DNA from: Micromonospora arborensis
GTDB lineage: Bacteria; Actinomycetota; Actinomycetes; Mycobacteriales; Micromonosporaceae
DNA: 64,000 nt
NCBI RefSeq assembly: GCF_003205615.1
Contig: NZ_PYBV01000055.1
Coordinates: forward strand, 1-64,000
Direction of reading: 5' to 3'
In this document: positions 31,317 to 40,605 of the stretch, in pieces
Layout: every line of letters starts with the position of its first letter
Position numbering within the stretch: position 1 is the stretch's first letter
Position numbers and translations under genes: made by a program
Notes under the pieces: model-generated
Told to the model about the DNA's origin: nothing
Seen by the model: the letters and a program-made list of their open reading frames with translations, nothing else
Database searches by the model: none

Positions 31317-32073
31317 CCGTTCCCCCAAACCCGACGCCCCTGTCTTCGAGGGGGCTGAGCGCCTGCAGAAGGTGCTCGCCGCCGCCGGCGTGGGTTCCCG
31401 GCGTGCCTGCGAGGACCTGATCTTCCGCCGCCGGGTCACCGTGGACGGGCGGGTCGCCAAGCTCGGCGACAAGGTCGACCCGGCCGTCGCCGTGATCCAC
31501 GTGGACGGCGAACGCCTCCAAGTCGACGTCCGCCTGGTCTACGTGGCGATGAACAAGCCGCGCGGCGTGGTCACCACCATGGCGGACGAAAAGGGACGCA
31601 ACGAGCTGTCCGACTTCATCGGCGCCCGGCTGGATCAGCGGGTCTACCACGTCGGGCGGCTCGACGCGGACAGCGAGGGCCTGCTGCTGCTCACCAACGA
31701 CGGCACCCTCGCGCACAGGCTCATGCACCCCTCGTACCAGGTGCTGAAGACCTATCTCGCCGAGGTGGTCGGGCCGATCCCGCGCAACCTGAGCAAGCGG
31801 CTGCTGGCCGGGGTCGAGCTGGAGGACGGGCCGGTCAAGGTCGACTCGTTCAGGGTGGTGGACACGCTCGGCAAAAGCGCCCAGGTGGAGCTGAGTCTGC
31901 ACGAGGGACGCAAGCACATCGTCCGGCGGCTGATGGACGAGGTCGGCCACCCGGTCACCCGGCTCGTGCGTACCTCGATCGGGCCCATCCGGTTGGGTGA
32001 ACTGCGGACCGGGCGGATGCGGCGGTTGACCAACGCCGAGGTCGCCGCCCTGTTCAGCGCGGTGGGTGACTGA
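31303..32073 (+). CDS. rluB: Pseudouridine synthase RluB-type
   Basis: A 256-residue enzyme. An S4 domain (about 15-75: ERLQKVLAAAGVGSRRACEDLI) is followed by a RsuA/RluB catalytic domain with the nucleophile Asp in GRLDADSEGLLLLTNDG and later LHEGRKHIVRRLMDEVGHPV. It should make a pseudouridine in 23S rRNA. The ATG at 31303 lies 8 bases after AGAAG; a TTG six bases earlier is possible. It overlaps the scpB end, consistent with an scpA-scpB-rluB operon. Confidence 0.92.
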   Translation: MRPDNRSPKPDAPVFEGAERLQKVLAAAGVGSRRACEDLIFRRRVTVDGRVAKLGDKVDPAVAVIHVDGERLQVDVRLVYVAMNKPRGVVTTMADEKGRNELSDFIGARLDQRVYHVGRLDADSEGLLLLTNDGTLAHRLMHPSYQVLKTYLAEVVGPIPRNLSKRLLAGVELEDGPVKVDSFRVVDTLGKSAQVELSLHEGRKHIVRRLMDEVGHPVTRLVRTSIGPIRLGELRTGRMRRLTNAEVAALFSAVGD

Positions 32074-32268
32074 CCCCCGGTTCCGGGGTACGGGTGCCGG
32101 TAGGCTCCGCAACGGCCGAGACGCGGCCGCTGGAGGTGGCGTGGGTCGCCTCAGGCGGCGTCGCGCGTGGGTCCGCCACGGACCCCGGGCATGATTGATG
32201 ACGATGGACAACCGCTTGCGGCGCCAGAGCACCGGGCGATCCGTGAGGTACGGGCTGAGGAGGACACG

Positions 32269-32949
32269 GTGGAGGAAAACGTACGGGCCGGGCGATGTGT
32301 GGTCGCTGTGGACGGGCCGTCCGGTTCGGGTAAGTCCACCGTGTCGCGGCGCCTCGCCGCCGGCATCGGTGCGCGTTACCTGGACACCGGGGCGATGTAC
32401 CGGGCGATCACGTGGGCCGTGCTGCGCTCCGGCGTGGATCTCACCGACACCGCGTCGGTGGCCAAGGTCGCCGGCGAGGTGGACCTGCACATCGGCACCC
32501 ACCCGCAGGGGTACGCCGTGTCCGTCGACGGGGCCGGCGTGGACGCCGAGATCCGGGGCCCGGAGGTGACCGGGGCGGTCTCCGCCGTCGCCGCGGTGCC
32601 GGCGGTCCGCGAGCTGCTGGTCGCCCGGCAACGCGAGATGATCGCCAACGCTGGCCGGATGGTGGTCGAGGGTCGTGACATCGGCTCGGTCGTCGCTCCG
32701 GACGCTGACCTGAAGGTCTTCCTGACCGCCTCCGAGGCCGCCCGCGCGGCGCGGCGGAGCGCCGAGGACGCCGCCGACGTGGCGGCCACCGCCGCCGACC
32801 TGGCCCGACGGGACCGGCTCGACTCGACCCGCAAGGTCAACCCGCTGGCGCAGGCACCCGACGCGGTGGTGCTGGACACCACCGAACTGGGCATCGACGA
32901 GGTCGTGGCGCGACTGCGTGATCTTCTTACCGAGCGGGGCGTGGCATGA
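32269..32949 (+). CDS. cmk: Cytidylate kinase
   Basis: A 226-residue enzyme that phosphorylates CMP and dCMP. The P-loop [19 protein letters not shown] is followed by [38 protein letters not shown] and a LID-like [14 protein letters not shown]. The GTG at 32269 follows TGAGGAGGA and gives the normal length; an in-frame ATG 34 codons earlier has no ribosome site. The stop overlaps the der start (ATGA). Confidence 0.93.
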   Translation: MEENVRAGRCVVAVDGPSGSGKSTVSRRLAAGIGARYLDTGAMYRAITWAVLRSGVDLTDTASVAKVAGEVDLHIGTHPQGYAVSVDGAGVDAEIRGPEVTGAVSAVAAVPAVRELLVARQREMIANAGRMVVEGRDIGSVVAPDADLKVFLTASEAARAARRSAEDAADVAATAADLARRDRLDSTRKVNPLAQAPDAVVLDTTELGIDEVVARLRDLLTERGVA

Positions 32950-34352
32950 GTAGCGATGGTGCGGGGTGGGTCGAGCTGCGTGAGCCCGACGTCGCCGTCG
33001 AGGAGCAGTCCGGTCCGCAGCCGGTGGTGGCCGTGGTCGGTCGCCCCAACGTGGGCAAGTCCACACTGGTCAACCGGATCATCGGCCGTCGGCAGGCGGT
33101 CGTCGAGGACGTCCCCGGCGTGACCCGCGACCGGGTGCCGTACGACGCGCAGTGGAACGGCCGGGCGTTCACCGTGGTGGACACCGGCGGCTGGGAACCG
33201 GACGCGAAGGACCGGGCCGCGGCCATCGCGGCGCAGGCCGAGACGGCCGTCGTCACCGCCGACGTGGTCCTCTTCGTGGTCGACGCGATGGTGGGCTCCA
33301 CGGACGTGGACGAAGCCGCGGTGAAGATGCTGCGGCGCAGCGCCAAGCCGGTGATCCTGGTGGCGAACAAGGCCGACAACACCTCCATCGAGATGGAGGC
33401 GACCTCGCTGTGGTCACTCGGCCTCGGTGAACCGTTCACGGTTTCCGCGCTGCACGGGCGGGGCTCCGGCGACCTGCTGGACGCCATTCTCGACGCGTTG
33501 CCGGAGGCACCGGCGATCGTGGAGAACCGCCCGCGCGGACCGCGCCGGGTGGCCCTGGTCGGGCGGCCGAACGTGGGCAAGTCCAGCCTGCTCAACCGGT
33601 TCTCCGGTGAGGATCGGGCGGTCGTCGACTCGGTGGCGGGCACCACTGTGGACCCGGTGGACAGCCTCGTCGAGATCGGCGGTCAGACCTGGCAACTGGT
33701 GGACACGGCCGGGTTGCGCAAGCGGGTCGGGAAGGCCAGCGGCACCGAGTACTACGCGAGCCTGCGCACCGCCGGTGCGATCGAGGCCGCCGAGGTGGCC
33801 GTGGTGCTACTGGATTCCAGCGAGCCGATCAGTGAGCAGGACCAGCGGATCCTGTCGATGGTGACCGAGGCCGGCCGGGCCATGGTCATCGCATTCAACA
33901 AGTGGGACCTGGTCGACGCCGACCGCCGGTACTACCTGGACAAGGAGATCGACCGGGAGTTGCGCCGCATCCCCTGGGCGATCCGCCTGAACCTGTCGGC
34001 GATGACCGGCCGCGCGGTCGACAAGCTGGCGCCGGCCCTGAACAAGGCCCTGGCCAGCTGGGAAACCCGGGTGCCGACGGCGCAACTCAACCAGTGGTTG
34101 ACCGCGCTGGTGCAGGCCACCCCCCACCCGGTGCGTGGTGGTCGCGCTCCGCGGATCCTGTTCGCGACGCAGGCCGGGGTGGCACCGCCGCGGTTCGTGC
34201 TCTTCACCACCGGTCCGCTGGACGCCGGTTACCAGCGCTTCGTCGAGCGCAAGCTCCGCGAGGAATTCGGGTACGAGGGCAGCCCCATCGAGATCTCGGT
34301 CCGCCCCCGCAAGAAGCTCGGCCCCGGCGGCCGAGGCAAGGCGCACGGCTAA
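32946..34352 (+). CDS. der: Ribosome biogenesis GTPase Der (EngA)
   Basis: A 468-residue protein with two consecutive GTPase domains: [14 protein letters not shown] at residues 32-45 and [14 protein letters not shown] at about 204-217. Each is followed by a DTGGW or DTAGL G3 motif and a G4 motif (NKAD, NKWD). The C-terminal KH-like domain ends in a basic [16 protein letters not shown] tail. It acts in 50S subunit assembly. It is the last gene of the conserved block and is followed by a terminator. Confidence 0.96.
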   Translation: MSSDGAGWVELREPDVAVEEQSGPQPVVAVVGRPNVGKSTLVNRIIGRRQAVVEDVPGVTRDRVPYDAQWNGRAFTVVDTGGWEPDAKDRAAAIAAQAETAVVTADVVLFVVDAMVGSTDVDEAAVKMLRRSAKPVILVANKADNTSIEMEATSLWSLGLGEPFTVSALHGRGSGDLLDAILDALPEAPAIVENRPRGPRRVALVGRPNVGKSSLLNRFSGEDRAVVDSVAGTTVDPVDSLVEIGGQTWQLVDTAGLRKRVGKASGTEYYASLRTAGAIEAAEVAVVLLDSSEPISEQDQRILSMVTEAGRAMVIAFNKWDLVDADRRYYLDKEIDRELRRIPWAIRLNLSAMTGRAVDKLAPALNKALASWETRVPTAQLNQWLTALVQATPHPVRGGRAPRILFATQAGVAPPRFVLFTTGPLDAGYQRFVERKLREEFGYEGSPIEISVRPRKKLGPGGRGKAHG

Positions 34353-34375
34353 CCAGTTTTCCCCTGTTCTTCGGA

Positions 34376-34412
34376 AAATGCCGGATGGGTCCACGCGGCC
34401 CATCCGGCATTT
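34376..34412 (+). terminator. der terminator
   Basis: A perfect 14-base stem (AAATGCCGGATGGG and complement) with a 9-base loop, followed by TCTC. It sits 23 bases after the der stop. Confidence 0.88.
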
Positions 34413-34550
34413 CTCTACCCCACCCTCCTAGGACGCTTTAGGGGGTGTGCGGTGGTTCTGGGTCGCCTCGACCCAGGTGGGGCCTGTGCGGACGCGCCGA
34501 GACAGCTGCGCTAAGCTGTACCGGCTGCCGCGGGGGAAACCACGCGGGGG

Positions 34551-34625
<75 letters not shown>

Positions 34626-34632
34626 GCAGGTC

Positions 34633-34665
34633 AAAGGGCTGATCCGGAAATCGGGTCGGCCCTTT
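34633..34665 (+). terminator. tRNA-Pro terminator
   Basis: AAAGGGC...GCCCTTT arms, extended by GATCCG/CGGGTC with G-U pairs around a GAAAT loop, eight bases after the tRNA and followed by a TTTT run. Confidence 0.75.
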
Positions 34666-34946
34666 CGCCGTTTTGGGGACCAAAATCAGTCAAGTTGGGG
34701 TTGGCCTGGCGTTGCTTGACCGTCGGTCAAGCTTCAGCGGCCAGTGCGGTTGATTGCCGAATTCTTCTCTTGCTGTATCAGGGCGGCCCGCAAGCGGGCC
34801 GCGCCGGCCGCGCTCGGCCTGCTGGCATCGGCCGGCGCGCCGGCCGGTACTGACAGCCGCGCCAAGTGCCAGAACATGTCTCCGGCGGGGATCTTCGACA
34901 GAGATGGGCTTTAGGCGCTTCGGTCGCCCGCGCCTAAGCTTCTGCC

Positions 34947-35378
34947 GTGACAGAGCCAGATCCGCCACTACGGCACCTGAGCGCGAACGAGGCCGGCGTC
35001 CTGGAAGCACTTCTCCGCCACAACTTCGCGGGTGTTGAGGAGCTCCGCGTGCAAGCGCGAGACGTCATGGTCCGCCCCGGATGCGGATGTGGATGCGGGA
35101 CCATCCACCTTTTCCCACAAGGCAAGAACCTTCCCGCCTCACCGGCACAGACTCCGGTTCGCGTAGAAGGACAGTTTCCCGATCAAGAGGGGCAGTGGTT
35201 CGGAGGCATCTTGCTCTTCCTTGCCAGCGGGCAGCTCGCGGAGCTGGAGGTCCACTCGTTCGGTGACCCGTTGCCCATGCCAGCGTCGGATCAGGTGCTC
35301 TGGTACCTGAGAACCGGCGAAAGCACCTGTACTCCACTGCCCGACCAGCCGGAGCGAGGGCCGGCAGGAGATCAGTGA
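34947..35378 (+). CDS. Unknown protein with CGCGCGT motif
   Basis: A 143-residue protein of unknown function. It begins VTEPDPPLRHLSANEAGVLEALL. The centre has VRPGCGCGCGTIHLFP, whose alternating Cys residues could bind a metal, and the C-terminal half predicts beta strands (GQFPDQEGQWFGGILLFLAS). Similar small actinobacterial proteins are known only as hypotheticals. The GTG start has a TAAGCT -10-like hexamer only 7 bases upstream, so a leaderless message is possible. It is the only clear gene in the short island segment. Confidence 0.55.
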   Translation: MTEPDPPLRHLSANEAGVLEALLRHNFAGVEELRVQARDVMVRPGCGCGCGTIHLFPQGKNLPASPAQTPVRVEGQFPDQEGQWFGGILLFLASGQLAELEVHSFGDPLPMPASDQVLWYLRTGESTCTPLPDQPERGPAGDQ

Positions 35379-35719
35379 TCCGAGAGGCGCGTACAGCAGG
35401 AGAGCCAGCAATGCAGGCGACCGCAGGGGGCAGGGCGTGCCCGCTCCGTTCCCGATGGGACGGGAGCCGAGGGTCAACGGCGGTCAGCTCCTGGACGTGA
35501 CAGCCAGCGTGGCGACGCAGGTCAAGCCGGGCCGCTGCCGAGCGGCTTCCGCTCGTGTCCACACTTCCTAAACCGTGCGCTGCGGTCATCGAGCGTGTCA
35601 GCGTCGGGGACCAAGTAGGGACCACACGGCCTGCGCGATGGTGCGCGGCACGACGTCGACCGCACGGCCTGATCTTGGGGATGGCGTGTGTGACGTACGT
35701 GGACGTGTGACGAAGCGTC
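35379..35719 (+). other. Gene-poor stretch, possible integrase tail
   Basis: No convincing complete gene. One frame (about 35504-35710, phase of the codon at 35585) reads RAAAERLPLV...VIERVSVGDQVGTTRP, which vaguely resembles the C-terminal tails of actinobacterial phage-type integrases that end near the att site. It has no catalytic residue and may be chance. Confidence 0.25.
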
Positions 35720-35762
35720 CTGGGGGTCAAGGGGTCGTCGGTTCGAATCCGGCAGTCCCGAC
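35720..35762 (+). repeat. Att copy 2
   Basis: It matches 42 of 43 bases of the tRNA-Pro copy (C to A in the acceptor arm). It cannot form a tRNA because the 5' half is missing. The 16 bases to its left match 14 of 16 bases left of copy 3. Confidence 0.85.
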
Positions 35763-36121
35763 CGATTGACCTAAGGAGATGAAGATCTTCTCGGGCAACG
35801 GCGGTAACATCCGGTAACGGATGATCTTTCCTGGCGGTAACCGCACGGACGGTTGGCTGCTGATCTGCTCGCTGTTAACTGCTCTGACCTGCCGCTTCAT
35901 CTGCATCCTGGAGGAAGCGGCATTTGGTCTCTTGATTCCGCGTCAAGCGCTGCAGATGTTGCCGACTGTCGCTACGTCGGCTGTTCCGACGAGCCTGGAT
36001 GCGAGCAGGATCGTCGGCACTCCCTGGTCCTCTTCTTCGCGAGTTGATCGGTCGACAGTGGAGCGACTAGTCATCGCGTCGACAGTCGGTGGAGAGGTCG
36101 ACGTTGGGTTGGCTCGGGCGA
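35763..36121. other. Intergenic stretch without a recognised gene
   Basis: 359 bases between att copy 2 and the lipoprotein gene. Base composition is less GC-rich than the core. Short open frames exist but lack ribosome sites or any family resemblance. GTCGAC occurs several times near 36050-36100. Nothing functional is claimed. Confidence 0.5.
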
Positions 36122-37111
36122 CTACCTGCTGAGCAGTTCGATGAGCGCGGCGTCGGCTTGGGCGAGGATCGGCGGGCCGTACAGCGGTGTGGCCAGGACC
36201 CGTCGGCAGTGGTCGAGTTCGACGTAGACCACGTCGCCCGTGATTGTGGCGTCCTGGAGGGCAGCGAACTGGTCTGCGGCGTCTGAGCACTGCTCAGCTG
36301 GGCGCAGCGTCGTCAGCGTCTGTTCGATGGCTGCGCGCCGGTGCTGTGGCAGGAGTAGCCCGTACTCGAAGGTCCCGGCCGGTTGGGGCGTGCCCTGCTG
36401 TTGCGTCGGCACCCGGTACACGCACAGACGCACCTGGGGCGGGAGCGGCACCCGGCCCGGCCGTGGGAGGAGCCTTGGGTCCCCGGTCTCGGTGGCCAGC
36501 ACGTCTGACCATTCCTGGTTGCATCCGGAGGCGGCCGCTCCGGCTGACACGATTTCCCGGACGACCTTTTCCGACACGGTGGTCAGGCGCAGGCCTCGCA
36601 CCGCTTCCGTGACCTCGGGGCGCGGCTTGCCGCAGGCGTTGACCGGTAGACCTATTCGGGTCCATCGGCCTTGCGCGTCGAGTAACAGCAGGTTCGGCAC
36701 CCAGGGCATCTCCAGGGTGCAGGCTTCGACGGTGGTCGTGTCGTCGGGTAGGCGCAGTGCGGCTAGAAGCGCGGTCACGTCGGTGGCTCGGCCCTCGGTG
36801 AGCACCAGGTCCTCACCGCCGTCGGCGCGTCGCTTCGGCTCGAGCTGGCAGTGGACCGCGGTCGCCACCGTGAAGTCGGTTCCCAGGCGGGTCAGGGCGA
36901 GGGCGGCGAGCGGGCGTCCGTCGTTCTGTATTGGGGCGTCGACCGCGCAGGAGGTCCACGCGGATTGGATGGTCGGCGTGCCGGTCACCGCAGCGGATCG
37001 CGGCGTCTCCCGCCCGCCAGTGGGCGCCTCGGCCGCCGTGGGCGCACCCCCACAGGCGGCCAGTCCGGCCAGAGCCATCACCACGACGAACCGTTTGACG
37101 ACTACTCGCAT
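36122..37111 (-). CDS. Lipoprotein of unknown function
   Basis: A 329-residue exported lipoprotein. MRVVVKRFVVVMALAGLAAC is a type II signal with the lipid Cys at residue 20. AAGGAG lies 5 bases before the ATG at 37111. After a Thr/Ala/Pro-rich linker, two similar-sized parts each contain spaced Cys residues (TSCAVDAP, EACTLEMP, VNACGKP, SGCNQEW, VRLCVYRV, AEQCSDA), probably forming disulphides. This layout recalls uncharacterised actinobacterial surface lipoproteins. No enzyme motif is visible. It stands alone on the minus strand. Confidence 0.75.
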   Translation of the reverse strand: MRVVVKRFVVVMALAGLAACGGAPTAAEAPTGGRETPRSAAVTGTPTIQSAWTSCAVDAPIQNDGRPLAALALTRLGTDFTVATAVHCQLEPKRRADGGEDLVLTEGRATDVTALLAALRLPDDTTTVEACTLEMPWVPNLLLLDAQGRWTRIGLPVNACGKPRPEVTEAVRGLRLTTVSEKVVREIVSAGAAASGCNQEWSDVLATETGDPRLLPRPGRVPLPPQVRLCVYRVPTQQQGTPQPAGTFEYGLLLPQHRRAAIEQTLTTLRPAEQCSDAADQFAALQDATITGDVVYVELDHCRRVLATPLYGPPILAQADAALIELLSR

Positions 37112-37372
37112 ACCGCTCCTTCTAGACGGAAGCCCATAAAGCGTGCACCGCTCAGACGACACCTGCCGCTGGGCGGTTCCCGGTCAGCGCTCGGGCTTTG
37201 GTCGAGCGGCGGCGGCAACTCGTGTATGCGTAGCCGAAGTCAAGGCTTGGCCGGCAAGCATTTGGCGAGACGAGACTGTCAAGCGTGTCTTTAAAAGCGA
37301 CCGCTGTTGATCGATCCGTGACACGCCCGGCTAGACGATCTTGGGCTGGTCCTGGTCTCAGGTTATTGGTGT

Positions 37373-37822
37373 TCAGTCCCAGAAGTTGAACAGCAGTTCG
37401 CCGAGGGTGTTGGGCTTCCAATTGCTGATCTGGTCGTGCTCGCTGGGGTCGAGAGCGCTCAGGTCAATCTGTGACAGCGGGGTTCGTAGCTGATCGACGG
37501 CGAGGACTTGGGCGTCGGTCAGTTTGATGATGCTGGCGGCGAGGTCGGGGTGGTTGACGAAGGTGATGGTGATGTCACCGCCAGCTCGCGGACGCGCAAA
37601 GGCGACGATCGGCAGGGCGGTGTGCCGCAGCACCACGATGTGGTGTTGGGCGTGGGTGATATGGATCGTGTGGAAGCTCGGCGTGACGCCGGCAGGAGTC
37701 ACGCCGGTGACGGTTGCGTCGATGGTGCGGGTGGCGTGGTGGCAGACGGCGGTGAAGGCTTTGAGGTCCGCTCGGTCGCCGGGTAGCGGGTTGAAGCCAG
37801 TGGCTCCGGGTGACAGCTTCAT
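37373..37822 (-). CDS. Unknown small protein ending GELLFNFWD
   Basis: A 149-residue cytoplasmic protein. The ATG at 37822 follows GGAG by 7 bases. It predicts as mostly beta (FHTIHITHAQHHIVVLRHTALPIVAFARP) with a helical C-terminus and a distinctive end NWKPNTLGELLFNFWD. Actinobacterial proteins with an LGELLFNYWD-type end are known as hypotheticals. It is on the same strand as the ATP-grasp gene, 169 bases downstream, and may be co-transcribed. Function unknown. Confidence 0.65.
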   Translation of the reverse strand: MKLSPGATGFNPLPGDRADLKAFTAVCHHATRTIDATVTGVTPAGVTPSFHTIHITHAQHHIVVLRHTALPIVAFARPRAGGDITITFVNHPDLAASIIKLTDAQVLAVDQLRTPLSQIDLSALDPSEHDQISNWKPNTLGELLFNFWD

Positions 37823-37991
37823 GGTCGTGCTCCGTTTTGTTGTCGCGATGAGTGCAGGCAATCCGACGCTGTCGTGGAGATCCGGGCATGCGGAGCTTTG
37901 ACCGGGCGATGGATTGGGTTGTCGTGCGAGGCTGCCGTCACTCGGGTCGCCGTCGAGGGGTTACCAGGCTTTGTTGGAGCGCCGTCGCGGT

Positions 37992-38840
37992 TCATCGGAT
38001 GCCTACGCGTACGGCAGCGACGAAGTCGTGGGGGCTGATGGTGGTGGGTCGGTCGCTGACCTGGCCGTCGCCGAGTTCGATGACGCGCCAGATTCCGTCG
38101 TCGCGCTGGGCGAGGTCGATGGTGATGAAGGGTAGGTCGAGGGCGGCGACCAGTGGTGTGAGCGTGCTGAGGTCGAGGCCGGTGGGTGGGAGGTCGTTGG
38201 GGGTGTCGGGGTGCGCGCCGACGAGTGCGCAGGTGCCTCCGATCCACCAGGTGCGTACCTCGGCGGTGGTGAAGTGTTCGAAGGTGCGCAGGACGAAGCC
38301 GCCGGTGAAGTCGTCGGCGCGGAGTTCCAGGAAGCGGGCGGCGACCTGCCAGGCGGTGGTGGGGTCGGTGAGGTCGGGGATGAAAGCTGCCTCGTGCCAG
38401 TGGTGTTTCATCGACTTCGTGTAGTCGCGTAGCACGGCGGCGCCGGTCCCGAGCCGGATGCGGGCCTGGTCGAATGCGGTCCGCTCCGTGCTGGTTGTCC
38501 AGGTGGAGGTAGGGGTGACCGGGGCGAGTTGGTGGTACCAGCCGGGGAGTTCGTGGGCGCGGCGGTACTGGTCGCTGCTGGTACGGAGGGTCACGCCACG
38601 GGCGGCGAGGGCGTCGGCGAAAGCCGCGTACTGGTCGCTGCGAAGCATCCACCCGCGGTAGACCGCAACGCCGCCAGCGGGCACGGCCGTGACCGCGCGG
38701 TGCGGGTCACCGCGGGTCAGCGCATCGTGGTCGACCACCGCGACGTCGATCCCGGCGGCGCGGGCCGCGTCGGCTTCGGGCGCGAAGTGGTCATCGGGCC
38801 GGCGGGGCCGTAGGGGGTTCGCGGGGACCAGCAGCGTCAT
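37992..38840 (-). CDS. ATP-grasp domain protein (DUF4343/R2K-like)
   Basis: A 282-residue protein. The N-terminal half is LLVPANPLRPRRPDDHFAPE and VAVVDHDAL. The ATP-grasp part has LRDYTKSMKHHWHEAAFIPD (candidate nucleotide-binding Lys), FVLRTFEHFTTAEVRTWWIGG and the metal-binding end DDGIWRVIELGDGQVSD. This is the pattern of the actinobacterial DUF4343-type family, proposed by others to belong to the R2K ATP-grasp clade. The family is expected to form an amide or thioester link with ATP; the substrate is unknown. The ATG start has no Shine-Dalgarno site, and an inverted repeat (CGGGCA/TGCCCG, 38842-38856) sits right before it. Confidence 0.8.
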   Translation of the reverse strand: MTLLVPANPLRPRRPDDHFAPEADAARAAGIDVAVVDHDALTRGDPHRAVTAVPAGGVAVYRGWMLRSDQYAAFADALAARGVTLRTSSDQYRRAHELPGWYHQLAPVTPTSTWTTSTERTAFDQARIRLGTGAAVLRDYTKSMKHHWHEAAFIPDLTDPTTAWQVAARFLELRADDFTGGFVLRTFEHFTTAEVRTWWIGGTCALVGAHPDTPNDLPPTGLDLSTLTPLVAALDLPFITIDLAQRDDGIWRVIELGDGQVSDRPTTISPHDFVAAVRVGIR

Positions 38841-38997
38841 CCGGGCATCGTGCCCGAGTTACGACAACAGGCTCCACCTCATATTCAGCTCGGCCGGCTC
38901 ACCATGATGCTGCCCTGGCGTCTGCCGATTGTCGTGAGGGAGTGGGCGCGTCTTGAACGAGTGCGCCGTCGGGCGCAGGGAGCACGGCTCAGGGCAG

Positions 38998-39855
38998 CTA
39001 TCCGCTTGGCGGGACATCGCCGTCGGCTCGCCAGTCGGTGAACAGCTCGGCAAGTCTGGTCTTGGTCTGATCGGTGAGGATCTTGGTGGCGTCTTCTCCG
39101 AGTGGCTTCAGGGCGTGTTGCCGTACTGCGGGGTGTTGTGCTGGTGCGGGGCAGATGAACACGGCGAGGATCCGTAGTGCGCGCAGGGCTTCTTCGTTTG
39201 AGATGAGGTCGAGCAGCGGTGCGCCCGCGAACGCTGCGGTCTGGATGCCGTGCCACGCCTTGTCGACGATCAAGCCGATGACGGCTTCGGTGACGTGCGG
39301 CCGGTCGGCCTGCAGTGGCGAACCCAGGATCAGGGCTTTGACCTTGTTGGGGATGCTGTCGAAACCGCGTCGGGTCATCTCGATCGCCTGGACCAGCCCG
39401 ATGAAGAGATCGCACCAGACGTGGTTGGTGAGGTCGCGCTTCACGCTGATTGCGTCCGGAGTGGCGCGGTCGAGTTCAGTGACGATGTCCCGCCAGGCTC
39501 CGCGCGTCATTTCCTCGGCAAGCGCTGTCACCTGCTCGGCTGGCGTCGGGTAGGGCTCGCCGTCTTCGGACGCCGAAGGCGGCGACGGGGCGGCAAGCCA
39601 GTCCGCGATGTCGACGCGGGCGAGGTCGGCGGTGATTTCCTGGTTGCGGCGGGTCTGCTCCAGGCGCTGCGGACGATGCTCTGTCCAGGCCAGTTTGCTC
39701 TCGAAGCGCTTCCGTCTCCCGTGACGGATCAGAGAGTCCTGGTCGACGTGGCTGAGCCAACCCTGCACGCCATGTTGGCTGCCGCCGCACTGGGTGCAGA
39801 GGCAGCGGTGTCCTCGGGCTGTCTCGCAACCAGGATTGTGTCTGCCGGTGTCCAT
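38998..39855 (-). CDS. Unknown protein with N-terminal Cys cluster
   Basis: A 285-residue protein. The first 30 residues have a zinc-ribbon-like pattern, CETARGHRCLCTQCGGSQHG, four Cys with His. The rest is helical: a basic stretch (RHGRRKRFESKLAW), an acidic linker and a long helical domain (ISVKRDLTNHVWCDLFIGLVQAIEM). GAGGTGG precedes the ATG at 39855 by about 8 bases. No family was recognised with confidence; the Cys cluster suggests nucleic-acid or protein binding. It is transcribed away from the glycoside locus. Confidence 0.65.
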   Translation of the reverse strand: MDTGRHNPGCETARGHRCLCTQCGGSQHGVQGWLSHVDQDSLIRHGRRKRFESKLAWTEHRPQRLEQTRRNQEITADLARVDIADWLAAPSPPSASEDGEPYPTPAEQVTALAEEMTRGAWRDIVTELDRATPDAISVKRDLTNHVWCDLFIGLVQAIEMTRRGFDSIPNKVKALILGSPLQADRPHVTEAVIGLIVDKAWHGIQTAAFAGAPLLDLISNEEALRALRILAVFICPAPAQHPAVRQHALKPLGEDATKILTDQTKTRLAELFTDWRADGDVPPSG

Positions 39856-40307
39856 GTCGCGGCCACCTCGCTCATCCGGTTGACCCGGTTGCGGTGCTAG
39901 CGATAGCTGACTAAATGGAACCCTTTCGATACCCTACGTCACCGACTGATCTATGCCAATGCCGGTCGACCGAGCCTGTCGGATTCCGGGCAGAGCACCG
40001 CGGGTCGCCATCGGACCGGCCTCGCCGGGTGGCTTGTCCGTAGTCACAACGGCGCGTACGGTCGGTCGTAGAGCTGGCCTCGTCCAGCTGCTATGCCGCC
40101 CAGGTGTGCGGAGCCCGACGAGCCGGCCATCGATGCCGACGGGCTAAGACCCGCCTGCGGCGCGCCTTCGGATCCCTTGGTTGCAGTCGTCGACAAACCC
40201 GCTGCGTGTCCCTCCACATCGGGCGTCGCCTGACTCGCCGCTGCCGCGTCATACCGGTTTAGTGCCACGACGTGCCGGTGTGCCCTCACCTGCGAAGGAG
40301 TGCCCTC
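39856..40307. other. Intergenic stretch, no recognised gene
   Basis: 452 bases between the Cys-cluster gene and a doubtful small reading frame. The promoter of the leftward gene should lie in the first 100 bases. No RNA gene, repeat or convincing protein was seen. Confidence 0.5.
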
Positions 40308-40466
40308 ATGACCTCGTACGCAATCCGACGCTTAAGTGACCCGCCAGCTTCGAGCCGAGCAGCACCCGGCGGTGCGCACGACTGCCCGCATCGCGGCCCG
40401 GCTCCGCGCCCTGCATCCCCTCTTGCGGGCGCGGAGCCGGTGCCGCTTCCCGGCGGCCGGGCGTGA
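40308..40466 (+). CDS. Doubtful 52-residue peptide
   Basis: MTSYAIRRLSDPPASSRAAP begins a 52-residue Pro/Ala-rich frame. GAAGGAG lies 7 bases before the ATG, a very good ribosome site. The frame contains a strong hairpin (40398-40440), and the product has no recognised family. It might be a leader peptide or chance. It ends 139 bases before the secreted GH97 gene. Confidence 0.3.
   Translation: MTSYAIRRLSDPPASSRAAPGGAHDCPHRGPAPRPASPLAGAEPVPLPGGRA
40398..40440 (+). terminator. Strong hairpin upstream of the GH97 gene
   Basis: A perfect 14-base stem (CCGGCTCCGCGCCC and complement) with a 15-base loop. There is no U-tract. It may be an intrinsic terminator or a fold within the leader region of the sugar locus. 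Confidence 0.5.
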
Positions 40467-40534
40467 GATTCGTCTAGCGCGGGCGACGGTTCCCTCGGCT
40501 GGCAGTCAGGAGAAAACGACCCCCACCTGAATAC

Positions 40535-40554
40535 TTGACGATGTGAACTAATCA
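40535..40554 (+). promoter_or_regulatory. Candidate operator 1 of the glycoside locus
   Basis: TTGACGATGTGAACTAATCA, matching 15 of 20 bases with positions 45554-45573 in the pattern TTGACnnnGTnAAnTAATCA. It lies about 50 bases before the secreted GH97 start in otherwise GC-rich DNA. The likely binder is the ROK regulator at the end of the locus; this is an inference. Confidence 0.5.
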
Positions 40555-40605
40555 CCCTCAGACTGGTCCGCACCATCACGAGCCGTCGATTCATCAGGAG
40601 AGCGA

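Noticed and set aside
38850-39041. A 63-residue basic frame on the plus strand
   Set aside because: No ribosome site; it lies across the promoter area of a minus-strand gene and has Arg-rich composition typical of chance frames.
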